Assembly (NCBI GenBank): GCA_024653795.1 | Contig: JANLHY010000519.1 | Span: forward strand, 1-5,574 | Direction: 5' to 3' | DNA from: Candidatus Brocadiaceae bacterium | Lineage (GTDB): Bacteria; Planctomycetota; Brocadiia; Brocadiales; Brocadiaceae | DNA length: 5,574 bases | Shown: in pieces, positions 1 through 5,574 of the stretch | How the letters are laid out: every line of letters begins with the position of its first letter | How positions within the stretch are numbered: position 1 is the stretch's first letter | The notes under the pieces: generated by a model | The model's database searches: none | Told to the model about the DNA's origin: nothing | Seen by the model: the letters and a program-made list of their open reading frames with translations, nothing else | Position numbers and translations under genes: made by a program

Positions 1-219
1 CGGTGGAAAGATGGTGAAATATCCCAAAAGACTGCTTATGAACTTTTAGAAATTGCATCGCTTCCATACGAGCGATGGCTTTTTGACATTATTGTTGATA
101 TGGCTAAAGAGACTAAACATCTTGAGTATATTGCCTATGATGACGAACATCAGAAGGTAAAGGCAATCGCATTTTTACAACACGGCAATGAAAGATCATA
201 TAATATCCAGTATAAATAA
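1..219 (+). CDS. C-terminal part of an unidentified protein (5' end outside the window)
   Basis: Frame 1 is open from the first base to a TAA at 217-219, giving 72 residues that begin RWKDGEISQKTAYELLE and end HGNERSYNIQYK. The start lies upstream of the window. The fragment is soluble-looking and charged, with a probable amphipathic helix (about residues 10-40, including the stretch LPYERWLFDIIVDMAKE) followed by a short beta-like end. I see no signal peptide, membrane segment or motif I can assign to a family. It runs towards the amt-kinase set, so it is not part of that operon. The open frame without stops in A+T-rich DNA and its ordinary residue composition make it likely to be real. The function is unknown. 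Confidence 0.65.
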   Translation, partial: RWKDGEISQKTAYELLEIASLPYERWLFDIIVDMAKETKHLEYIAYDDEHQKVKAIAFLQHGNERSYNIQYK

Positions 220-295
220 AAGCCTGCAATTTTCTTCATTTTTGTTTTACGGTCAGTCTTAAAGGGAAAAAAGCAAATCCTTATCGTCTTCTCTT

Positions 296-333
296 TATTG
301 CACGCGCAGAATTGAAATTCCGCACGTGCAATA
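296..333 (-). terminator. Long inverted repeat, possible terminator or 3' stabilising hairpin
   Basis: Left arm 296-312 and right arm 317-333 are inverted repeats of 17 bp around a 4-base loop (313-316). On plus-strand RNA two positions would be A.C mismatches, but on minus-strand RNA both become G.U pairs, so the stem is continuous only in the minus direction. It begins 27 nt after the stop of the small membrane protein gene, as expected for the end of the minus-strand transcript. Neither side has an immediate U-tract: the nearest T-run in the minus direction is more than 20 nt away, so it is not a textbook intrinsic terminator. It could instead be a 3' stabilising stem or a protein-binding dyad. 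Confidence 0.5.
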
Positions 334-359
334 CCAAGCAGTTTTTCACGTGGAGGCGG

Positions 360-602
360 TTATAAACTTATAATAATATAAATCACGAAGGCAGCGAGGA
401 CACAAAATCCTCCTGCTGCAAATAAAAATAGGGACCAAACGAGATGGTTCCGCAGGACCCTTACTGCGTTAGTAATCGCTGCAGTGGGAAGGTCGTCCCC
501 TGCCTTCAGACGAAGCCCCACGAAGGGCTTGCCACCTACAATGCCGGCTATTAGCACTAACAAACCACCTATTGCACCGAGTATCAATATGACAAATAGC
601 AT
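360..602 (-). CDS. Small two-helix membrane protein, function unknown
   Basis: 80 residues, with ATG at 600-602 and TAA at 360-362. A strong Shine-Dalgarno (GAAGGAG, 610-616) sits 7 nt upstream and supports the start. Two hydrophobic segments are plain: residues 2-23 (a Gly/Leu/Ile-rich helix that could also act as an uncleaved signal anchor) and residues 54-79. The roughly 30-residue loop between them is polar and basic (GLRLKAGDDLPTAAITNAVR), which suggests a hairpin with the loop in the cytoplasm. No catalytic motif, Cys pair or haem motif is seen. It lies 89 bp after the histidine kinase on the same strand, so it may be the last gene of the amt-kinase transcript or have its own promoter. 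Its G+C (about 47% by hand count over 361-600) is somewhat above its neighbours. I do not recognise the family; a small accessory subunit is possible but unsupported. Confidence 0.75.
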   Translation of the reverse strand: MLFVILILGAIGGLLVLIAGIVGGKPFVGLRLKAGDDLPTAAITNAVRVLRNHLVWSLFLFAAGGFCVLAAFVIYIIISL

Positions 603-609
603 TTCTTTT

Positions 610-616
610 CTCCTTC
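610..616 (-). promoter_or_regulatory. Ribosome binding site of the small membrane protein gene
   Basis: Minus-strand GAAGGAG, 7 nt before the ATG at 602. It is a near-consensus Shine-Dalgarno and argues that this short ORF is translated. The competing minus-strand frame reading 469-651 has no such site. Confidence 0.7.
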
Positions 617-691
617 AATAAAGATTGATGTCTCTTATGCAAAATGCACAAGGCATAGTTAAATTAAAATCTATAAATGCAACCTTACCAA

Positions 692-3600
692 CTAAAGAGG
701 CAATGTAATTTGAATCGTTGTTCCCGCGTTACGTTTACTTTTGACACCAATCCTTCCTGCATGTTCAGTAATAATATTATAGCATATCCATAAACCCAAT
801 CCTGAACCAGTTCCTTTTTTCGTACTAAAAAAAGGTTCAAAAATTTTTGGTAAATCTGTATCTGGTATTCCATTGCCGTTATCAGTAAAACTAATCAATA
901 GGAGTTCGTTTTCCATCTGTGTAACGATATTGATAATCCCGCCATACGGCATCGCATCAATGGAATTAACTATAAGGTTAGTAAACACCTGTTCCAATTG
1001 ATTAGGATGACATCTTATCTTAGGAAGGTTATTGTCCAAAAATTGATTTACCGTTATATTATTTTGAGCAAGCTTTCTTTTTAATAAACTTACAACATTT
1101 TGAATGTGATGGTTAATATCATGGTCTCCCTTTTCTTCCATGATATTCAGATTAGATTCTAATAAACGCCTTACAATTCCCGCTATTCTGTGAATGCCTT
1201 CCATCACAAGTTCCACGTACTTCCTTTTTTCATCATCTTCAGACATATTTTCCAGGAGTAACTGTAAGTAATTCGTGATGCCTTCCAGGGGGTTATTGAT
1301 TTCGTGGGCAACACTTGCAACAACTCTTCCCGATGAGGCTAACTTTTCTGCTTCTACAAGTTGTGCCTCCAACCTTCTTTTGGCAGTTATATCTCTATAG
1401 ACAGACCTGATGGCAATAATTCTACCGCTATTATCACAAATATGATTATCGTTCAAGCTTACATCTATAATACTCCCATCCTTTTTTACAAGCTGCAATT
1501 CTAACCCTTTTGCGAGCTGTCCACTGAAACGTTTTGGTAATAATTCTTCCATTATTCTTCGTGTTTTTTCTGTTTGAAACTCGAAGATATGCCTTCCAAT
1601 GAGTTCTTCTTTTTTATATCCAAGAATCTCTGCGCCCGTTTTATTACAGTTAATGATACTGCCATTTTCGTCATTTGTTATATAAATGTCTGGGGCATTA
1701 TCATAAAGGTCTCTGTATCTTTCCTCCGATTCTTTTGTTTTTGCAAATAATCGCGTGTTTTCAATTGCAATAGCTAGTTGCATGGCAATCTGTTCTAATA
1801 TGGTGAAATGTTTCTCTGAAAAGTTATTTACCCTCTTGCTTCCAAAATTAATCGTTCCAATAATAGCGCCTTTATATTCAAGGGGGAAACCCAACCTGGA
1901 TTTTATTCCTTCTTCGATCAACATCTGATCTGACCAAAAGGAACTTTTTGAAATATCTCTCACAATAAATGGCTTGCCGGTAAACGTCACCTGTTCTAAT
2001 AAGCTGCCCTCTTTTGGGAACCAATCACCTTCGTTGATTGCTGTATAATCATATGGCTTATCTACTGCAAAAACCTCAAACCTTTGTGTTTTCTCATCAA
2101 GCAGGGCAATACTAATCCTATCAAAATCAATAATGCGCTTAATCTCGTTACTTATGACTTTAAACATTTCAGGCATAAGACCCGATGTGATAATTTTATT
2201 GATATTGTAGATAATCTCTTTCTGATGCTCCATTTGCCACATCTTGGTAATATCCTGTATCAATTCGAGTACCTGTATTATATTTCCTTGATTATCCTTT
2301 ATCGGTGAACCGATAAAATGGTAGTATCTCTTCTCATTATCTTTGCCAATCACCAGCCTTTTTGTTTCTTGTATTTTACCGGTTTTGAATACACGGCTTG
2401 CCGTGCAGTCCTCAGGGGGCACTTCGCCACAACCGAAGATGCTATGACAATTAGGCACTATAAAACTGTTTATCTTACCAAACCGGTCTTCGAAGGGTTT
2501 ATTAGCCCATGCTATCCTCATATTGTTATCTATGAGGCAGAGATAAGCGCCAATCTCAGTCACTATCAACTCCAGTTTCTTCTCTTCCCTCTCTAATTCA
2601 AAGCGCGTTTTTTCAAGATCGCTCAGCATATATAAAGTGGCCTCTCTGAAGTCAGATAATTCACCGATAAGTTTTTTTATCTGCCTCATATCCCTGGCAA
2701 CACCGACAATTCCCAATACTTCTCCTTCGTTATTCCGCATGATACGTCCGCAAAAATGCATAGGTATGTCTTCATTGTTACAATTACGATAGGTAATGTC
2801 GTAATCTTTCAACACATCATCGTTTGAAATTGCGCTCCATCTCCTGCTTGCAACAGGATTGCCTTTATCATGCAAAATGATGCTTACATCCTTGCCGATC
2901 AAATCTTTTTCCCCGTAACCCAAGAGCTTCAACGTTGATTTATTAACGGTTTTTATCTTAGTATTTTTATCTATCACAATTAATGTATCGATCATGCTTT
3001 CGATTATATTATCTACGTAGGCTTTCGATACGGTCGTCTTCTGTAGGTCTTCGGTCATTTTATTTATGGAGGTAACAAGCATTCCAATCTCGTCCCTTGA
3101 ATTCATATGTATCCTTTTATCGAGATCGCCGCTGGCAATGGCGCTCATTGTATGGGATATTTTTGATATTGGATTTGTGATTAATCCTCTGATCAGTACG
3201 TAGGTAATAAAAATAATGATTCCAGTAGAACACGATGCAATACTGATAAGTATCATGATATTGGTCCTTAAGCTAGCATAAATAGGTTCCAAAGGGGCAA
3301 TAACACTTATAGCGCCCCTCAAATCTCCTATTTTGTATCCCTCCTTCTTATATCCTGAAACATCCAATTCTCCTGCGGGTTCGCCGTGGCACTGGAGACA
3401 TTCTTCTTCGATATAAAGGGGGTCGATATAACGGAATATCTTCTTATTATCCGCATCTAATGATTCGCCGGAAAATGCATCCTGTGGCTTTTGTTTTTCC
3501 ATATTTTCCAGAACTGCCGCTTCAAAATCGTCCGGTGCATTATTAGGGTTTCTGTATTTCAGGCTTATTTGCCGAATGATATAAGGTGTGCTCTTGCTGA

Positions 3601-3868
3601 TACGATGGGAAATCTCACTGCCAACTTTTGCTGGGTTCAGACCTTTAAAAACCTTATTGCCACTTACAGGGTCGGTGTTGATAATATCCTGAACACCTGC
3701 CAAATAGCTGCGGGTAATTTCTATTTCCTTCACCAGGATCTGTGCCTGTTTTTTAATCTCTTCTTTTAGTAAATAGCGCTGCCTTTGGATAATCCACGTA
3801 AAGCTGATTCCCAATATGAGTGCCAGGGTAAGGCTAATGGATAAGATACATTTAGTGCCTAGTCTCAT
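692..3868 (-). CDS. Multi-sensor hybrid-input histidine kinase: haem c (Tll0287-like) domain, HAMP, PAS-PAS-GAF-PAS, HisKA-HATPase
   Basis: A 1058-residue inner-membrane sensor kinase. TM1 is about residues 7-27. The periplasmic domain (about 29-202) resembles the Tll0287-like/DUF3365 family and carries the haem c motif CLQCH at 157-161. TM2 is about 203-226, and HAMP is about 227-279 (DEIGMLVTSINKM). PAS1 is about 282-398, PAS2 about 430-543 with Cys474, Cys480 and Cys488, GAF about 548-706, and PAS3 about 712-832. In HisKA (about 838-905) the phospho-acceptor is His855 in SVAHEINNPL, an NtrB-like H-box. HATPase_c (about 950-1058) has N-box NLIVNSIDAM (964-973), G1 DNGNGIP, F-box FEPFFSTK and G2 GTGSGLGL, so the kinase looks active. 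There is no receiver domain and no response regulator gene in the window. The start is fixed by an in-frame stop three codons upstream and by TM1 beginning at residue 7. The Shine-Dalgarno is weak, and with only 15 nt after the amt stop, translational coupling is likely. Domain borders are estimates by eye. The partner regulator is unknown; the NtrB-like core suggests an NtrC-type one. Confidence 0.93.
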   Translation of the reverse strand: MRLGTKCILSISLTLALILGISFTWIIQRQRYLLKEEIKKQAQILVKEIEITRSYLAGVQDIINTDPVSGNKVFKGLNPAKVGSEISHRISKSTPYIIRQISLKYRNPNNAPDDFEAAVLENMEKQKPQDAFSGESLDADNKKIFRYIDPLYIEEECLQCHGEPAGELDVSGYKKEGYKIGDLRGAISVIAPLEPIYASLRTNIMILISIASCSTGIIIFITYVLIRGLITNPISKISHTMSAIASGDLDKRIHMNSRDEIGMLVTSINKMTEDLQKTTVSKAYVDNIIESMIDTLIVIDKNTKIKTVNKSTLKLLGYGEKDLIGKDVSIILHDKGNPVASRRWSAISNDDVLKDYDITYRNCNNEDIPMHFCGRIMRNNEGEVLGIVGVARDMRQIKKLIGELSDFREATLYMLSDLEKTRFELEREEKKLELIVTEIGAYLCLIDNNMRIAWANKPFEDRFGKINSFIVPNCHSIFGCGEVPPEDCTASRVFKTGKIQETKRLVIGKDNEKRYYHFIGSPIKDNQGNIIQVLELIQDITKMWQMEHQKEIIYNINKIITSGLMPEMFKVISNEIKRIIDFDRISIALLDEKTQRFEVFAVDKPYDYTAINEGDWFPKEGSLLEQVTFTGKPFIVRDISKSSFWSDQMLIEEGIKSRLGFPLEYKGAIIGTINFGSKRVNNFSEKHFTILEQIAMQLAIAIENTRLFAKTKESEERYRDLYDNAPDIYITNDENGSIINCNKTGAEILGYKKEELIGRHIFEFQTEKTRRIMEELLPKRFSGQLAKGLELQLVKKDGSIIDVSLNDNHICDNSGRIIAIRSVYRDITAKRRLEAQLVEAEKLASSGRVVASVAHEINNPLEGITNYLQLLLENMSEDDEKRKYVELVMEGIHRIAGIVRRLLESNLNIMEEKGDHDINHHIQNVVSLLKRKLAQNNITVNQFLDNNLPKIRCHPNQLEQVFTNLIVNSIDAMPYGGIINIVTQMENELLLISFTDNGNGIPDTDLPKIFEPFFSTKKGTGSGLGLWICYNIITEHAGRIGVKSKRNAGTTIQITLPL

Positions 3869-3883
3869 AATACTCTATCGCTA

Positions 3884-5494
3884 TTAATACTCTTTCTGTT
3901 TTAAAGTTTTCAGTTCTTCTTCCATCCTTTTCATCTTGAGTTCTCTTCCGATAGCGACTTTAGCAAAATTCTCTAATTGTTCTACTTTTTTCTTCAACTC
4001 GTCCCGCGATGTCTCTAATTCACCTGTTCGATTTTTTACATCCTCTTCGAGATGTTCCTTTATATGTTCGAGTTCTATTGTTCTTTCTTTTATTTTGTCC
4101 TGTAATGCAACATTCAGGTCCTGGACTTTCGAGATTTTCACAAAATCAAGCCATGAAGTGACATCTGCATACTCACTGATATTCAGTCCCTTTACCTCTT
4201 CTTCACTGCTGATCCTAATACCAACAAATTTTTTTAAGCACCAGAAAAACAAAAGGCCCATCGAAAATGCCCAGGCAAATCCTGCAATAATTCCCAGACA
4301 TTGAACACCCACTTGTAGAAGCCGATTAGAATTCGCCATAGAGAATGCGGATGCGGGACTAAACAGGCTCACGGATAATGTGCCCCAGGCGCCGCAAAAA
4401 CCATGGACGGAAACAGCTCCTACAGGATCATCCACCTTTAGCGCCTTTTCAACAAAATCCTTTGCTAATATTACAATAATCCCTGCGCAAAATCCCACAA
4501 CGCATGCATAGAGAGAACTTACTCTGCTTGATCCAGCGGCAATGGCAACTAATCCACCCATAATCCCTAAAAGTATCTCTGCTGCATCCAATCTCTTGTT
4601 TTTCAGTCTTCTAAAGACAACAGCACAAACACCTGCAACTGCGCCTGCAAGGGTTGTGTTGATAATTACTAACCCAATACTTGTATCTACCCGTAAAACA
4701 GATCCACCATTAAATCCAAACCAGCCAAACCAAAGGAAGAATGTGCCTATTGTAGCCAGCGGTAGATTGTGTCCGCACATCCTATTTGCGGTACCGTCTG
4801 GATTAAATTTTCCCATCCTTGGCCCCAGCATAATGGCTCCAGACAATGCTATCCATCCGCTTATAGAGTGAACTACCGTAGAGCCTGCAAAGTCAATAAA
4901 TCCCAACCTCCCAAGCCAACCAAATTGGTTGTGGTGAAATAAATGTCCCCATGCCCAGTGGCCAAAAACAGGATAAATAAGGCTTACTACAAAAATGGTG
5001 GTACAGATATGCGTTGAAAGTTTTGCCCTTTCTGAGAAGGCGCCGGATGTAATGATAGCTGCAGTGCTTGCAAATACCAGTTGGAAGAATACAAAGGCAT
5101 ATCCTAGAGAAGTCAAGTGGGTATCAATGCCGAAAAACAAAAAATTACTTGTACCTAAATAACCTTCATAACTTGCGCCAAACATTATTCCAAAACCGAG
5201 AAGAAAGTACATTATGGAGCTTACAAGAAAACCCAATATGTTCTTTACCGCAACACTTATTGCATTTTTTGCCTGTACAGAGCCGGCCTCGAAGGCAGTA
5301 AACCCGACTTGCATGAAAAAGACCATGCTCGCAGAAACAATGAGCCAGATATAATTAAGTTTTTCCTGAAATAATTGCGAAGGTGTTTCTGCACATACAG
5401 CATAATAGGGGTAAAAGATTATTGTTAGCACACTGAAGCATATAATAACGAAGATTTTCCCGTTATATATGTGGTAGGTTTGTCTACTGAGCAT
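3884..5494 (-). CDS. amt: Ammonium transporter (Amt/MEP/Rh family) with C-terminal signalling coiled coil
   Basis: 536 residues from the ATG at 5492-5494. This start has AAGGAG 5 nt upstream; an in-frame TTG at 5557 would add 21 residues ahead of the signal peptide and has no clear ribosome site. Residues 1-35 look like a signal peptide (hydrophobic core, cleavage near AVCA/ETPS), followed by about 11 TM helices (roughly 47-420). By alignment from memory to E. coli AmtB, the periplasmic gate and pore residues are present: Phe137 and Phe141 in FFQLVFAS, Trp182 in HWAWG, Asp201 and His209 in IDFAGSTVVH, Phe261 and Ser265 in GWFGFNGGS, and His364 in SVHGFCGAWG. It should therefore conduct or at least bind ammonium. 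The usual cytoplasmic tail (VGIRISSEEEVKGLNISEYAD, about 424-444) is kept, then about 80 extra residues form a charged coiled coil with two ERT/NRT-x-ELE repeats, ending in LENFAKVAIGRELKMKRMEEEL. No PII (glnB/glnK) gene lies beside it; the next gene is a sensor kinase. A sensor or transceptor role is inferred; the family call is firm. Confidence 0.95.
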   Translation of the reverse strand: MLSRQTYHIYNGKIFVIICFSVLTIIFYPYYAVCAETPSQLFQEKLNYIWLIVSASMVFFMQVGFTAFEAGSVQAKNAISVAVKNILGFLVSSIMYFLLGFGIMFGASYEGYLGTSNFLFFGIDTHLTSLGYAFVFFQLVFASTAAIITSGAFSERAKLSTHICTTIFVVSLIYPVFGHWAWGHLFHHNQFGWLGRLGFIDFAGSTVVHSISGWIALSGAIMLGPRMGKFNPDGTANRMCGHNLPLATIGTFFLWFGWFGFNGGSVLRVDTSIGLVIINTTLAGAVAGVCAVVFRRLKNKRLDAAEILLGIMGGLVAIAAGSSRVSSLYACVVGFCAGIIVILAKDFVEKALKVDDPVGAVSVHGFCGAWGTLSVSLFSPASAFSMANSNRLLQVGVQCLGIIAGFAWAFSMGLLFFWCLKKFVGIRISSEEEVKGLNISEYADVTSWLDFVKISKVQDLNVALQDKIKERTIELEHIKEHLEEDVKNRTGELETSRDELKKKVEQLENFAKVAIGRELKMKRMEEELKTLKQKEY

Positions 5495-5499
5495 TTTTA

Positions 5500-5505
5500 C
5501 TCCTT
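5500..5505 (-). promoter_or_regulatory. Ribosome binding site that decides the amt start
   Basis: Minus-strand AAGGAG, 5 nt before the ATG at 5494. It selects this ATG over the upstream TTG at 5557 and makes the protein begin with a normal signal peptide (MLSRQTYHIYNGKIFVIICF). Confidence 0.75.
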
Positions 5506-5540
5506 GTAAATAAAATGAACTATAGTAGAGTGAAGATGCG

Positions 5541-5546
5541 ATTATA
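5541..5546 (-). promoter_or_regulatory. Candidate -10 box of the amt-kinase promoter
   Basis: A perfect TATAAT on the minus strand, 46 nt before the amt ATG, which would give a leader of roughly 40 nt. The hexamer 17 bp upstream (ATACAA, 5564-5569) is a poor -35, so activator dependence or a chance match in A+T-rich DNA are both possible. A small dyad, CACA-AAA-TGTG (5553-5563), falls in the spacer and could be an operator, but it is too short to claim. No sigma-54 type GG-N10-GC pair is visible in the 80 bp available; sequence beyond the window edge might hold more. Confidence 0.35.
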
Positions 5547-5574
5547 GTATTCCACAAAATGTGTTGTATTTATG

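Noticed and set aside
603..691. Short dyad TGCA-TTT-TGCA (near 641-651) as a terminator between the kinase and the small gene
   Set aside because: The arms are only 4-5 bp and A+T-rich with no following U-tract; not distinguishable from chance. No convincing promoter for the small gene was found here either.
469..873. Minus-strand frames at 469-651 and 685-873
   Set aside because: The first overlaps the small membrane protein in another frame and lacks a Shine-Dalgarno; the second overlaps the end of the kinase HATPase domain. Neither has a plausible protein composition.
3491..3769. Plus-strand open frame of 92 codons opposite the kinase N terminus
   Set aside because: Lies wholly inside the well-supported kinase gene on the other strand, has no recognisable domain, and is typical of antisense shadow frames. 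The same holds for the plus-strand frames at 2084-2308 and 2318-2596.
3936..4871. Plus-strand frames opposite amt (3936-4304, 4542-4871; also 5068-5301)
   Set aside because: The Ser- or Pro/Asn-rich low-complexity translations are what the antisense of a coiled coil and of a Gly-rich membrane protein gives; no domain or convincing ribosome site.
5495..5557. Longer amt form starting at 5557 (21 extra residues)
   Set aside because: The codon at 5557 is TTG, lacks a Shine-Dalgarno, overlaps the candidate promoter, and would put 21 residues ahead of a normal signal peptide. The ATG at 5494 has AAGGAG at ideal spacing.
1..5574. CRISPR array, tRNA/rRNA, insertion sequence or att site
   Set aside because: No regularly spaced repeats, tRNA-like cloverleaf, transposase or terminal inverted repeats were seen on either strand.

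Overview
The window (5574 bp, A+T-rich) carries a compact signalling locus on the minus strand, read from high to low coordinates: an ammonium transporter (Amt/MEP/Rh family) with a long coiled-coil tail, then 15 nt later a 1058-residue membrane-bound multi-sensor histidine kinase, then after 89 bp a small two-helix membrane protein. The C-terminal end of an unidentified plus-strand gene lies at the left edge and converges on this set.

Layout: 1-219, partial plus-strand hypothetical gene. 220-359, convergent spacer with a near-perfect 17-bp inverted repeat at 296-333, probably the 3' end signal of the minus-strand transcript. 360-602, 80-residue membrane protein. 603-691, spacer with no clear element except a ribosome binding site. 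692-3868, histidine kinase. 3869-3883, short gap. 3884-5494, amt. 5495-5574, amt leader with a strong Shine-Dalgarno and a candidate -10 box.

Functional reading: the Amt pore residues (Phe gate, Trp, Ser, twin His) are all present and a signal peptide precedes TM1. Instead of ending after the usual cytoplasmic tail, the protein continues for about 80 residues of signalling-type coiled coil. The kinase has a periplasmic Tll0287-like (DUF3365) domain with a CXXCH haem c motif, then HAMP, PAS, PAS, GAF, PAS and an NtrB-like HisKA/HATPase core. The two genes look co-transcribed. An attractive inference is that they form a two-polypeptide ammonium plus redox/haem sensor, comparable in logic to the single-chain Amt-histidine kinase fusion known from the anammox bacterium Kuenenia stuttgartiensis. 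No response regulator lies in the window.

Organism: a Gram-negative-type bacterium with periplasmic c-type cytochrome maturation and moderately low G+C. An anammox planctomycete (Brocadiales) would fit the gene content well, but the window holds no marker gene, so this is a guess; deltaproteobacterial or Nitrospirota-like hosts are not excluded.
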